A stretch of 47,191 nucleotides of DNA from Planctomycetaceae bacterium (lineage in GTDB: Bacteria > Planctomycetota > Planctomycetia > Pirellulales > Pirellulaceae): the NCBI GenBank assembly GCA_024225195.1, contig JAAEMV010000287.1, positions 1-47,191 of the forward strand. The letters are read 5' to 3'. The notes beneath the pieces were generated by a model. It ran no database searches, was not told where the DNA came from, and saw only the letters and a list, made by a program, of their open reading frames with translations. Below, one piece after another: positions 11,101 to 20,046 of this stretch (positions within the stretch are counted from its first letter, which is position 1; the number at the start of each line of letters is the position of its first letter). The translations under genes were made by a program, and so were the position numbers.

Positions 11101-11428
11101 CCACGCTTTTGACACCGCAAACATTAGTTTTGATGTCCAAGGTGACGAAATTAACTTCGACCAAATGAAATTTACCGGCAATGCCATCTCTCTCAGTGGC
11201 GAAGGAAAGATGAATCTCGACCAAGATCTCGACTTCAAATTTCACTCGGTCTTCGGTCGCGACAAATATGATATCCCACTTCTCAGCAAACTCTATCACA
11301 AGAGCAGTGAACGCATCCTGCAAATCGAGGTCAAAGGTACTGTCGAAAACCCAAAAACAAAACAGCGCTGGTTAAGCCAACTTGGTGAAGCCGGTCCTCT
11401 CGGCCAGGGCCTTAAATCCTACAAATAA
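8174..11428 (+). CDS. Large AsmA-like envelope protein
   Basis: A 1084-aa protein with one N-terminal membrane anchor (about residues 24-44, FRFLAVLAMVGGVAFMLF), then a long beta-rich region of repeated short strands. The opening part (EIYEAFIHAPISMAQLIGSD, then IDITRAKITLVRDQNGEWDF) is typical of AsmA-domain proteins. The C-terminal part (GNAISLSGEGKMNLDQDLDF, then KGTVENPKTKQRW) matches the AsmA C-terminal region. AsmA/TamB/YhdP relatives form hydrophobic-groove bridges for lipid transport across the envelope; that role here is inferred. The start is GTG at 8174. An upstream in-frame TGA at 8117 limits extension, and no clear ribosome site is present. Confidence 0.82.
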   Translation: MQFQQPTFRSTSRHPNNRSSFGRLFRFLAVLAMVGGVAFMLFKETVQSQLQKQISNKVSDVLQGTNLTFDLEQARFHEGRGLQLNYVSLNLASGAPSRPHSHLEIYEAFIHAPISMAQLIGSDLPIEKIDITRAKITLVRDQNGEWDFSNIIDSLPKTDSKNPIQIEFRDCEIRMIDEQNVNNPPITLTNVNFKLGPRLNGGNKYQQFDGAFESKAISKIAFQGFLHPPTKQWKAKLSATNAQLSSGLIKLLPADMQDQMKELRAVSGKINLKVEAQGLATLEEIPEIQINAQVEQLTIDDNRLPFPIQNGSFDFQSSNAHDNEFLSITNATARFGEAQFKCDYWHRGFVLAPEQYKLNGRLDNFNFSNQERLIKWFPEYCTKFCKEYSPSGTSDIGFELEYDGDSLNRSINADLTDMSFSFIKLPYEISNCRGKVTLNNENCDFYVQSNSGDDLIMLKGSARGVGKSPTYEVNISAPGALPIDQKMRDAINAHPEMASVINRFGIQGQVSGTGRVFKNSPNGDVNREFDVRLKNCSIRHDNFDYPINEIDGLIQIQNNDYRFRNLTGKNHQGRVNCDGYWNPNEGLDVTFLCESIPLDDTLKYSLSSELREIWDSLRIRGTLDQLKVDMTMPPGAPGVDLAMTARMGARNIRPNPNQISILPVWFPYEVNDLTGEVNVKDGKVKLTNIQGNHGRTKLSCQGSGAYTNNDWFISIDQMEVSSLKVDGDLIDAVPKEIAPAIRQLEFEGIIGVSGALKVESAGREPIQNQPGQPTILGNGPLQAKLSWSDVRFDFSGARMMIGMPVENIYGFVTVSGISDQVSSRCSGKINLDTISIYGHQVTEIMGPIWLDDQVILAGNKNNIRLGAENSPVRYPPIKGRMHKGEVVFNAEMETAGMNRYRLDAELTNGCLKESCKEFGTDAQNITGTSRAKIELEGDYEGIQSQAGRGAIQIYDAKIYELPIFLRLLTILNLQDDHAFDTANISFDVQGDEINFDQMKFTGNAISLSGEGKMNLDQDLDFKFHSVFGRDKYDIPLLSKLYHKSSERILQIEVKGTVENPKTKQRWLSQLGEAGPLGQGLKSYK

Positions 11429-11502
11429 TTGAAAGATATGGAGTCGAATCTAAGTAACTCCAGTCACGCAAACGACTACTCAAACGCCTACCGGATCCAA
11501 TC

Positions 11503-11751
11503 ATGAAAACAGATGCAACCTCTGGAATCAATGGAACCACTGACATGAACTTAGCCTACCAAGCGCTAAGGTCGCGAAATGCACAGCGACATTCACCCAA
11601 AGAGCTGAAGGTTGACAATCCCTCCATTTCGGACACACTCGAAACAACCGACCGAGAGGGAAATGGAAAAAACGAATTCCAATCCGCTTCCCGCGACGCT
11701 CCTCCAACTACCCCGCCTGAATCAGGGACACAGCTAGATGTCACCGGTTGA
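11503..11751 (+). CDS. Small hydrophilic protein, unknown
   Basis: An 82-aa acidic, polar, probably disordered protein with no signal peptide or membrane segment. It ends in GTQLDVTG. It begins 75 bases after the AsmA-like gene on the same strand and may be co-transcribed with it. The ATG has no evident Shine-Dalgarno. I do not recognise the family; the gene is supported only by its position, its ATG and the lack of a competing frame. Confidence 0.5.
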   Translation: MKTDATSGINGTTDMNLAYQALRSRNAQRHSPKELKVDNPSISDTLETTDREGNGKNEFQSASRDAPPTTPPESGTQLDVTG

Positions 11752-11785
11752 TCAAATAGATTAGCCCAGAATCCCTATCGAGGTT

Positions 11786-12961
11786 TCACTCTTTGAGCTT
11801 GCGTTTAGCTCGATTCAAGGGCCGATTCAGATAGACCCAGTTCAATGCGTCTGAATTGGCGGTCAAAACATCCGGATAGGAATCCCCATTGAAATCTTCT
11901 ACTACCAGCCCATATGTTCTGGCCTCTGGTAAACCAAATTGAGAGATTGCGTAACGTTTTCCGTCGCCTTGATTCAAATACATGGTATTGGCTTGGCCGA
12001 CGTTGGCAAAAACTAAATCCGGCACTTCATCCTGATTCATATCAGCGAGAGCAACCGCATAGGAACTGTTGCTGGATTCGCTTAACAATTTCGAATCGCC
12101 AAAAGCTCCCTTACCATTTCCAAATAAAATCTGATTTGGCTCACCAATGTTCGCAAGTGCCAGATCAAGATTGCCGTCACCGTTAAGATCGCCCACCGCG
12201 ACCGAACGCGTTTCGTCTGTTCCGGTTCCAAACGGAATCTTCTGATCGAAACCAAGTTTTCCATCATTCAGTAAAACGAAATTCTGCTGATGGTCGCGAT
12301 TAGCGAGTATAAGATCATTGAAACCATCACGATTCAAATCCGCGACGACAACATCAATCGTCGAATCACTCTGCTCGCCAAACGGCTTGGGATTCCCCAA
12401 ATTCGCTTTACCATCGTTTAAACAAAAGTAATTTTGGCGACCACGGCAAGTCACCAAGACATCGACATCACCATCGCTATCGAGGTCACTCAAAGTCAGA
12501 CTTCGCACACTCGAGACAGTCCCGAACGGCACACCCTTCTGAAACTCAGCACGCCCGTTATTTAGGAAGATTAAATTTGGTGCCATATCGTTTCCAACAA
12601 CGACATCGAGATCACCATCACCATCCATGTCCGCAATCTCTGTAGCGTAAGATGTCGATTGATTGGCTCCAAGCGACCAGACCTGATTAAAACGAGCATT
12701 TCCCTGATTCAGGAAAATGAGATTCTGCTGCGGCCAATGTCTACCGTTGGCAACGACAACATCGATATTCCCGTCTGCATTCAAATCGCCGACACGAACA
12801 GAAGCCGTTAAATTTTTCTGCGTACCAAGACTCGTGCGGGAATTAGAAACTAAGATACGGTCGGAAATCGGAGTTTGCTGAGCACCTCTCAGTATCGCGG
12901 GTTCGCCGAGAACTAAACAGATTAGAACCATCAACGTCATCAACCGGACCGACACTTTCAC
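11786..12961 (-). CDS. Secreted VCBS/FG-GAP repeat protein
   Basis: A predicted exported beta-propeller of about 390 aa. After a signal peptide (LMTLMVLICLVLGEPAILRGA) there are seven calcium-binding-type repeats, each with a core such as DLNADGNIDVVVANG, DMDGDGDLDVVVGND or DLNGDGNLDLALANI. Seven copies fit one closed propeller. No catalytic or ASPIC domain is attached. A strong GGAGGT at 12965-12970 points to the GTG at 12961 (spacing 3) or the GTG at 12955 (spacing 9); the TTG at 12979 lies upstream of this site and is not the start. It precedes the glycosidase genes and may act in adhesion or substrate binding, but this is inference. Confidence 0.85.
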   Translation of the reverse strand: MKVSVRLMTLMVLICLVLGEPAILRGAQQTPISDRILVSNSRTSLGTQKNLTASVRVGDLNADGNIDVVVANGRHWPQQNLIFLNQGNARFNQVWSLGANQSTSYATEIADMDGDGDLDVVVGNDMAPNLIFLNNGRAEFQKGVPFGTVSSVRSLTLSDLDSDGDVDVLVTCRGRQNYFCLNDGKANLGNPKPFGEQSDSTIDVVVADLNRDGFNDLILANRDHQQNFVLLNDGKLGFDQKIPFGTGTDETRSVAVGDLNGDGNLDLALANIGEPNQILFGNGKGAFGDSKLLSESSNSSYAVALADMNQDEVPDLVFANVGQANTMYLNQGDGKRYAISQFGLPEARTYGLVVEDFNGDSYPDVLTANSDALNWVYLNRPLNRAKRKLKE

Positions 12962-13079
12962 GGGACCTCCAACTTTCAAATAAGCACCTTGATAGTTTTA
13001 GAGATTCACGATCAGCCCAAGCAGACTCTGGCCTGAAAACAGTCAAGCCAAAGTCGCTGCTGAGAACCCCAACTTACAT

Positions 13080-14342
13080 TTACTCTTTGCTGTAGACTCG
13101 AACGTAATCAATAATGAACTTCTGTGAAGTGATTGACTCATCCAGTCCCTTGGCACCACCCCATCCTCCGCCCATCGCTAGATTAAGAATCAGGTTCTGC
13201 GCCTTGTTAAACGGCCATTCCTTGTCATTAGCGGTCTTGTCGTAAACGTAATACTGTTCACCATCGACGTAGCCTCTGACTTCAGTCGGCGTCCATTCAA
13301 CCGCATAGGTGTGAAATTCACCGGCCATATTAGGAATGTTTTTTGTGCTACTGATCTGATTGTTGATTTTAAAGTAATACGCCGGCGTGTGAACCGTTGC
13401 GTGAGCGATCCCGTCTCCAGTCTCATCGTTGACTTCAAAACCAACTGATTCAAGAATGTCGATTTCGCCGCAGTAGGGCCAGCTAATCTCATCGCGATAA
13501 GTATCGCCGAGAGTCCAGCCGGCTGCCCAGTTTCCGCGTTCGCGAGGAACTTGAGCCCGCATCTCAATTTTCCCATAAAGAAAACTTACCTTTCCTCGTG
13601 TGGTCAGTCGGGCAGAAGTCCAGTTTTTGCCATCGTCGTTTTTACGAGCCTCGATCACTAAATTGCCATCCTCAATTCTGGCATTCTCCTTACGCTTGAC
13701 CGTGTAATACTGAAGTTCATTATTTCCCCAGCCCCAGTTTCCAACGTCGTAGGTCCATTTCGCATCGTCGACTTCGTCTCCATCAAATTCATCCGACCAA
13801 GCTAACTTCCACTCGTCTCCATCCATCTTCTGAGTCAGACTCTCCGGCGTCATCTGGTGCTCTACCATCGGGGTAAACACGACTCGGTCAAGCGACACAC
13901 TCCCGTTTGAAACATGAAATTTCATTTTGTGTGGCCCTTTGTTGAAAGGACTTCCCTCAATGAAGAATTCAGCAACCTCGTCGGTCGGAGTAACAGGGAT
14001 GCTACCAGTAACGTTGTAGGTTCGACCGTCTGTGTTATCGACGTAGTCCTCAACCCACACTTGAGCGTCGCTGGCTGCCTGAGCAAACACCTGAACCCGA
14101 TAACGTGCGGCAACACCGAAGTCCATATCAAATGATAGCCAACCTGGTTCATTCATACTGACGACACTCGTGTCACCAGGTTCCGTTTTAAATTCTTTAC
14201 TCGAACCAGTAAGATCTTCCGCTTGAAAAACCCGTACATTGTCCGAAGGCGTCGACTGATTATTTGCTTGCATGTTGGCTTGATTTGAGCAGCCGATCAC
14301 TGCCCCCAATAAAACGATAGTCGGAAGGTAAATTAATTTCAT
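13080..14342 (-). CDS. GH16 family endo-glucanase-like lipoprotein with N-terminal CBM6-like domain
   Basis: A 420-aa lipoprotein: signal peptide with lipobox LGAVIGC (Cys18), a beta-sandwich resembling CBM6/CBM35 (about 36-158, VFQAEDLTG to SLDRVVFTP), then a glycoside hydrolase family 16 domain (about 178-420). The catalytic signature E-x-D-x-x-E is intact at 293-298 (GEIDILE). WNxxELQYYT-like and AAGWTLGD segments fit laminarinase-type GH16 enzymes that cut beta-1,3-glucans or related algal polysaccharides. The exact substrate cannot be fixed. It would be displayed on the cell envelope. Neighbours are another glycosidase and sulfatases. Confidence 0.92.
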   Translation of the reverse strand: MKLIYLPTIVLLGAVIGCSNQANMQANNQSTPSDNVRVFQAEDLTGSSKEFKTEPGDTSVVSMNEPGWLSFDMDFGVAARYRVQVFAQAASDAQVWVEDYVDNTDGRTYNVTGSIPVTPTDEVAEFFIEGSPFNKGPHKMKFHVSNGSVSLDRVVFTPMVEHQMTPESLTQKMDGDEWKLAWSDEFDGDEVDDAKWTYDVGNWGWGNNELQYYTVKRKENARIEDGNLVIEARKNDDGKNWTSARLTTRGKVSFLYGKIEMRAQVPRERGNWAAGWTLGDTYRDEISWPYCGEIDILESVGFEVNDETGDGIAHATVHTPAYYFKINNQISSTKNIPNMAGEFHTYAVEWTPTEVRGYVDGEQYYVYDKTANDKEWPFNKAQNLILNLAMGGGWGGAKGLDESITSQKFIIDYVRVYSKE

Positions 14343-14639
14343 GTCAATCCAGATTGAGCGGTGCGGAACATTCTTGAAAACGCTTTCACAAATTACCGAA
14401 GACCGACCAAAATTGCAATGATCCGATCCTGTTTTGCCTGATTAATTGGTAATTCGCCGAGAAACGGCTTCGTGTAAAAGGCTCAGGCAAGACGCTGCAC
14501 CCGCCCGAATTCCTCAACCTCGAACTCTTAAAACACAGTGGTTTCCGAAGCTTCGCTGGTTAGCACCACAAGGAGTTCAAACAAGAAAGGGTCGCGGATT
14601 TCGCAAGAATTTGAAATTCTCAAATACCCCGACATTGTG

Positions 14640-16103
14640 TCAAACGGGCATTCTACGGTGACGCCGCCCAAGCCCTACAACGGCGATTCCGAGCAGAAAC
14701 ACAACGCCTCCCGGTTCGGGAACAGCGAGAATAAAACTCCCGTCGCTTCCGAGATCGTAACCGCTAAATAATCTCGATTCTCCGTTGACGGTCACGGTGA
14801 AATCATACAATCCGCTAAACACTCCATCCGCCGCAGTCCACTGCCCATTGCTATCCAAGCTGATTCCATCCAATTCGGTCATCCATTCTCCCTTTACCAA
14901 ATCGAACCATGGATCTGCCTCCTCTTTGACGTTCCAGTCTTCATCGTACAGAGGAGCGTTGCCACGCCAATGACCGGGATCCCAAACGCCCCACATGATA
15001 AACCCGTCGACAGACTGGCTTTCAAATGAGGCCTCCAACATATCTCGAAAGACTTGCTGTTGTTCCTGTGGAGTCAATTGATCTGCATCATCCCGCGAGT
15101 CAAATTCTGTAATTTCGATACCCAAGCCAGTCTCTGCGAGAATATTCAACCGACGGACGATATCTGCTTTCGAAACGTCGTTGCGTGACATGTGCGCTTG
15201 AACGCCAATCCGATCGATCGGCGCTCCCGCAGCGAGTAGATCATTGACGAGGTCTCGATATTCAATGACAGCATTATCACTACCAGAATTTAAAATATTA
15301 AATTCATTGATCGAAAGTACCGAATCAGGGCGGATACTATCTGCTCGTACGAAGTAGTCTGCGAGCGCCTCAACTTCATTGTCATAAATTCCAGCTTCGA
15401 CAAAAGTATCAGCGTAATAGCTTTCATGAATCGGCTCGTTGAGCACTTTCCAGTCAGTAATTGCAGGCCCCTCACCCGATTCACTATACCTCCCCATGAT
15501 TCCGTCAGCACCGAGTCGGTCTTCCATCAAGCGATCGTGAAAGTCCTGCACATCAAACGATGACTCCGGCCGAAATTCAACCGGAGTCGGCCAGCGATCG
15601 CGCTGCCAAACAACCGACGCACCCGTCACAGATAAACCATTTCCCTGTGCAAGCGAAATCGCACGATCTGGAATTGCCGGACCACTATTTTCAAACGCCA
15701 CCCACTGCAATCCAACCGTTGGGACAACGTGATTAAAATTTGACAAAACCGCCTGCCGATAATTTACGGCATCCTGCCAATCAGGTGTGTAACGTGATTG
15801 CCCCAAATCAGTCAAATTTGGAAGCAGGTTTTGTTTCTGAGTCTCGTTGAGCGAATGAAATTCAGTTTCGCTAATTGAAAAAAAGCGATCCCTTACTTGA
15901 GTGCCAAATTTGAAGGCATGCTTTTTCATGCGGATGTCAACAATCGCATCCTCAAGCGGATTTCCAAAAGCGTCCTGAACTGTCAGTGTGAGATCAGATT
16001 TTCGATGGGAAAGATCCTGCCCAAAAAGTTCGCCGCTAAATCCTGCATTAGCAACAAGCAACCAACAGAGCAGTTTGCAAGCTAGTTTTTGTTTCGACAT
16101 CAT
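14640..16103 (-). CDS. GH10 endo-xylanase-like protein with PEP-CTERM sorting tail
   Basis: A secreted glycoside hydrolase family 10 protein. From the ATG at 16103 (or the next codon, 16100) it has 487 aa. It starts with a signal peptide, then an Ig-like lead-in with the HAFKFGTQV segment usual in planctomycete GH10, and a TIM barrel. The acid/base glutamate lies in WKVLNEP (about residue 223) and the nucleophile in GIEITEFD (about 333); both are present. The C-terminus, VPEPG plus a hydrophobic helix plus RRHRR, is a PEP-CTERM signal for exosortase processing. A GTG at 16142 gives a longer frame, but the added residues would precede the signal peptide. The predicted activity is on xylan-type polymers. 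Confidence 0.9.
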   Translation of the reverse strand: MMSKQKLACKLLCWLLVANAGFSGELFGQDLSHRKSDLTLTVQDAFGNPLEDAIVDIRMKKHAFKFGTQVRDRFFSISETEFHSLNETQKQNLLPNLTDLGQSRYTPDWQDAVNYRQAVLSNFNHVVPTVGLQWVAFENSGPAIPDRAISLAQGNGLSVTGASVVWQRDRWPTPVEFRPESSFDVQDFHDRLMEDRLGADGIMGRYSESGEGPAITDWKVLNEPIHESYYADTFVEAGIYDNEVEALADYFVRADSIRPDSVLSINEFNILNSGSDNAVIEYRDLVNDLLAAGAPIDRIGVQAHMSRNDVSKADIVRRLNILAETGLGIEITEFDSRDDADQLTPQEQQQVFRDMLEASFESQSVDGFIMWGVWDPGHWRGNAPLYDEDWNVKEEADPWFDLVKGEWMTELDGISLDSNGQWTAADGVFSGLYDFTVTVNGESRLFSGYDLGSDGSFILAVPEPGGVVFLLGIAVVGLGRRHRRMPV

Positions 16104-16421
16104 TAGCGTATCAACCGGGGAGGGAGTTGCGAGCATCTTCACTCATAAAAAAATGAACCGAACGGTCACTAAAGGATAACCAACGACGCCTTACATTCCC
16201 AATGATAAATAAAAATCGACCAACGCTCATTGATTCTTTCCAGATGACCGGCGCTTGATCCTCTCACCGATGTTTCCATTGTGCCTTGAATCGGGAACTC
16301 CGCTCGATTGCCCCATCACTCGACTCAACAACAATGCACGAAAGGCTATTTATCCAAAACTCGGGATCTTCGCTTGGCGATTTCGTTTGCGGAATGCAAC
16401 CACCACGATAGACTGTTGACC
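16104..16421. other. Intergenic region between divergent genes, no feature found
   Basis: About 320 bases between the divergent GH10 and DUF962 genes. It should hold both promoters. I see no clear -35/-10 pair, repeat or RNA structure. Confidence 0.5.
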
Positions 16422-16730
16422 ATGGGTAACAAAAAAATATTTGGAAGAGACGTCGATGACTGGGTCGATGAATACGCATTGAGCCACCAAAATGGCATAA
16501 ATCAGGTTTGTCATACGATTGGGATTCCAACCATTGTCATCGGATTACTACTGATGCCATTTGGGTTTTTCTGGCTCTGGTGTTTGTACGCGGGAGTCAC
16601 CCTATTTGTGGCCGGATGGGTTTTCCAATTCATTGGTCATGCATTCGAAGGAAAACCTCCAGAATTTTTCAAAGACTGGAGGTTCCTTTTCATTGGCCTT
16701 CGGTGGTGGATTAGAAAAATCAGCAAATAA
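16422..16730 (+). CDS. DUF962/Mpo1-like small membrane protein
   Basis: A 102-aa protein of the Mpo1/YGL010w (DUF962) family. Family marks are YALSHQNGINQVCHTIGIP near the N-terminus and FIGHAFEGKPPEFF near the C-terminus, with two membrane helices between them (about 30-75). In yeast Mpo1 is an iron-dependent 2-hydroxy fatty acid dioxygenase of alpha-oxidation, and the conserved histidines are the likely metal ligands; here they are seen, but activity is inferred. The frame opens earlier (GTG-type start at 16308), but homology begins at this ATG, so the shorter form is preferred. No operon partner is evident. Confidence 0.85.
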   Translation: MGNKKIFGRDVDDWVDEYALSHQNGINQVCHTIGIPTIVIGLLLMPFGFFWLWCLYAGVTLFVAGWVFQFIGHAFEGKPPEFFKDWRFLFIGLRWWIRKISK

Positions 16731-16820
16731 CCCAACAAGGACACATTGGCTTAAGCGGTGCGTTGCCAAATATGTTTCCCACTATCAACGTTGATAGTTT
16801 TCCCGACCCGCTGCCCGACT

Positions 16821-19800
16821 CTATTTTTTAAATTGCCGGTGCTTGGCATCGCCACCCGACATCAAATAGCCCATCAAATCATTGAGCTCCTGGGCATTCA
16901 ATTTATCCAGCAGATTTTCTGGCATTTGAGATACCTTTGACGGGCGAATTTCATCGACCTCATCTTTCGCAACAACAATTGGATCCGCACCCACCTTCCC
17001 GGGATAAATCGCCACTTTACCCCCGTCTTGCTCGGTTACGATTCCCTCAATCAGACGCCCGTCCGCCAAGACGACCAGCGACGAACTGTACTGATCAGAA
17101 ATATTACGGCTGGGGTGAATGATCGTCTCAATCACGTAATTGCGATCAAATTTATTAGGAACACTCGTGAGGTCAGGGCCTACGCTTCCACCAAGTCCAC
17201 GTACCCGATGGCACTGAGCACAGCCAGCACCGAAAAACAATGAACGTCCACGCTCAAAATTAGACTTATTTTTGACCTGCTTTGATACGGTTTCGACCGT
17301 CCATTTTTGTCCGGGACCAACAGGCGCCGCGTATTCGAAATCGGGAACTGGATTAAAGTCTTCGCCAGTAATCGATTCAAGCGCCTCTCGCTCTGAGTTC
17401 GTACAATTGGTAAGTGCCTCGTCTCGTATTCGCGTTAAATATTTGGAAAACGAATTGCCACCTGCTGTCTTTGCTGCGGCATTCAGGAACTCAAAATATT
17501 CGCGTCGTGAATCCAGCGACCAACCTTCACGAAGATTACGTAGCATGAATGCGTATCCAATCTCGCGGGTAGGAGGATGATTACTCAACATCCGCTCGAT
17601 TGATCCGCCATACCGTCTGTTTCTCGATATTAATTCCGACCACTTTGGCGTTTCCGGCGATTTCCGATTCTTAATTAACTGCATCGCTTTTTTCGCTACC
17701 GTCTCGCTTCTTAAGAAGGTCAACACACGGATGAGTTCGGTATTCACATCGGACGAATCGTGCGGAAACAACGGATCTAGTTCTTTTGTTAAAACAGTCC
17801 TTTGTTTTTTCGTTAAATCGCCCATTCGGATCATGCCCAGCGAATAAGCACGCAGTAACCCGAGAAGCTGGGACTCCGATAAATCTTTAGGGTTTAGACT
17901 TGTTAGCGAATCAAACAGCGATTGCTGATGCGTCGAATCTCCCATTCGTGCAAGGGCAACCGCACCTGTAATCCTTGCCTGTGGGCTTGATTCCGCTAAC
18001 ACGCGATTCGCCCATTGCTCGACCGGTTGACTCTCAATCGCCACGCGAGCAGCGTGACGAAGAAACCGATCTTCACTTGAAAGCTCTGACCATGCGTCAT
18101 CTACAGCCTTTGCATTGGTCACGCCATGGTATTTCTCAAGCGCTCGGCGTCGCAATTGAGCCTCTGTTAAACTTGGCTTAGCCGGCGGGGCGCAGGACTC
18201 ACCACCAACATAGCGAACTCGAAACACAGCGGCTTGAGCGCCCCGTCCACCGACTGAAAAATACAACGCCCCATCATGACCAACAATCGCATCCGTTACT
18301 GGCAGTGGAGAACTGTAAACAAATGGATCGGCTGTTCCGGTATAACCGGCTCCTACCGATTTTAGATCGATCGAATAAATCGTACCGAATGTCCAATCCA
18401 AGGCGAACAGTCCACTTTGATATCGGGTTGGAAATTTCAAACCAGCGCCGGAAACGACGCCAGTCGGAGACCCCGGTCCAATATCGACAACCGAAGGTAG
18501 GCTATCTTCATAATAGGCTGGCCACTTTCCAGAACCGTGCCGCCAACCAAAATCAGCTCCACTGACAACATGGCAAATTCGAGTTGGCCGATACCATGGA
18601 GAGCCTAAATCCCACTCCATATCCGCATCATAAGTAAACAAATCCCCAGCCTGATTTAATGCGATGTCATACTGATTTCGAAACCCAATCGCATGCACCA
18701 CTTGTTCATTTGTCTCAGGATCAAGTTGAGTCACCCATCCACCCGGTGCCATGATTCCGTTGGCATGTCCATTCGAATCTGGCATCCGCGGCAAAAGCAA
18801 ATCCTCGGCCCAACTTTGAACCCGTGATGCCGTATGGGCTGCCAGTTTCGAGTGATTACCACTGTCGACAAAAATATTTTTTTTATCCTCGGTGAGAATC
18901 AAAGCGTGGTTTCCATGCTCGCCTCCGCCCGTTGTACTGGGAATTTCTGTCATCGAATCCAATTTATCGTCTCCGTTTGAATCGGTAAGACGATAAAGAT
19001 GGCCCCCATTACGATGAAACCAAAGACTATCAAACGCCCAAAGCAATCCCTGCGCACCCGACAGTTTTCCTAACGAATCGACCGACACCTTTTCAACGAC
19101 CGGAGGGACCCCCTCTTTAACCGTCATCCGATACAAACCCGCACCACCTTGGTCAGATGCATAAATCCTTCCTTGCGGGTCAGTTGCCATCGAAACCCAA
19201 CTTCCCTGTTCTTTGGGAACGGTGTACACAGGTTCAACGACAAAACCCTCGGGTGCCGTGATATTTTCTGACTTCAATTGGACAACCGGGGTCGCAGAAC
19301 GAAGCCCTGGAATATTCCAAGGGCCTCCGCCGAGCGTGCCTACCTTAACCGGTTTCTTCCATGCTGAATCATCAAAATCGATGGCTTCCCAATCAGGAAC
19401 TTTTTCCTCGCTGAACTTCCACGATTCCACATCAGAAACAACTGAGAAAAATTTTAATTTAGCTGGCTGGCCACCACTGTTATATTGTGTGACGCCAAGC
19501 TTAAGCACGACTCCTGCAACACCACCTTCATTTGCACCTTCAATTGCGATCACGTTTTTCCCTTTTACCAAAAACGGATCCACGTTTAATTTGAGCGGTG
19601 TTTCCCACGCGTCACTCGCACCTACCTTTTTTCCATTTATCCACATCGTCATTTGATTGTCACAGGTCGCATACAAGGTTGCGGACTTCACCTCTGCTGA
19701 ATCCAATTCAAATGAACTTCGAAACCAGAGCTTTTGATTAGCCGAGGGAGATTTGCTCCAAATCCATTGAGCAACCGGTTTGGAATTCAACCATTGAGAA

Positions 19801-19931
19801 TTGATCCCCTTGGAAGCATCAGTCGCCTTTTGAGCCTGAACAGATGCCGACAAACAAAACAGGACTGCCCAAAACAGAAAAAACGAATTTCGAATCCAAA
19901 AAATTAAACGAGCTCTGGGACTGTAATGCAT
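16821..19931 (-). CDS. PVC-type haem-binding CxxCH protein with sugar-binding-like and propeller domains
   Basis: A 1036-aa exported protein. The order is: signal peptide (about 1-33, ending ASVQAQ), a jelly-roll region resembling glycosidase sugar-binding domains (WFRSSFELD to GGVAGVVLKLG), a six-blade-type propeller related to sorbosone dehydrogenases (from APEGFVVEPVYTV), HEAT-like helices, and a C-terminal cytochrome c domain with GCAQCHRV as haem site and a late SQMPENLL segment likely giving the axial Met. This architecture is characteristic of Planctomycetota/Verrucomicrobiota. It probably oxidises a sugar-derived substrate in the periplasm. The ATG at 19931 has GCGGGAA upstream; the frame runs on to 20054, but that would overlap the divergent sulfatase. 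Confidence 0.88.
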   Translation of the reverse strand: MHYSPRARLIFWIRNSFFLFWAVLFCLSASVQAQKATDASKGINSQWLNSKPVAQWIWSKSPSANQKLWFRSSFELDSAEVKSATLYATCDNQMTMWINGKKVGASDAWETPLKLNVDPFLVKGKNVIAIEGANEGGVAGVVLKLGVTQYNSGGQPAKLKFFSVVSDVESWKFSEEKVPDWEAIDFDDSAWKKPVKVGTLGGGPWNIPGLRSATPVVQLKSENITAPEGFVVEPVYTVPKEQGSWVSMATDPQGRIYASDQGGAGLYRMTVKEGVPPVVEKVSVDSLGKLSGAQGLLWAFDSLWFHRNGGHLYRLTDSNGDDKLDSMTEIPSTTGGGEHGNHALILTEDKKNIFVDSGNHSKLAAHTASRVQSWAEDLLLPRMPDSNGHANGIMAPGGWVTQLDPETNEQVVHAIGFRNQYDIALNQAGDLFTYDADMEWDLGSPWYRPTRICHVVSGADFGWRHGSGKWPAYYEDSLPSVVDIGPGSPTGVVSGAGLKFPTRYQSGLFALDWTFGTIYSIDLKSVGAGYTGTADPFVYSSPLPVTDAIVGHDGALYFSVGGRGAQAAVFRVRYVGGESCAPPAKPSLTEAQLRRRALEKYHGVTNAKAVDDAWSELSSEDRFLRHAARVAIESQPVEQWANRVLAESSPQARITGAVALARMGDSTHQQSLFDSLTSLNPKDLSESQLLGLLRAYSLGMIRMGDLTKKQRTVLTKELDPLFPHDSSDVNTELIRVLTFLRSETVAKKAMQLIKNRKSPETPKWSELISRNRRYGGSIERMLSNHPPTREIGYAFMLRNLREGWSLDSRREYFEFLNAAAKTAGGNSFSKYLTRIRDEALTNCTNSEREALESITGEDFNPVPDFEYAAPVGPGQKWTVETVSKQVKNKSNFERGRSLFFGAGCAQCHRVRGLGGSVGPDLTSVPNKFDRNYVIETIIHPSRNISDQYSSSLVVLADGRLIEGIVTEQDGGKVAIYPGKVGADPIVVAKDEVDEIRPSKVSQMPENLLDKLNAQELNDLMGYLMSGGDAKHRQFKK

Positions 19932-20046
19932 AGTATTCCCGCTAGAATGAAACTGTGGACCAACCAAGCCGATTGTTAGTCGCTTGTGACAATATATCGG
20001 ATACAGACTCTCGGGTAAAAAAAAATACGATGTGGAAGAAGACAAA

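Noticed and set aside
8174..11428. Internal repeats suggesting a recent duplication in the AsmA-like gene
   Set aside because: The similarity is only the repeating beta-strand character of the fold; I see no nucleotide-level repeats.
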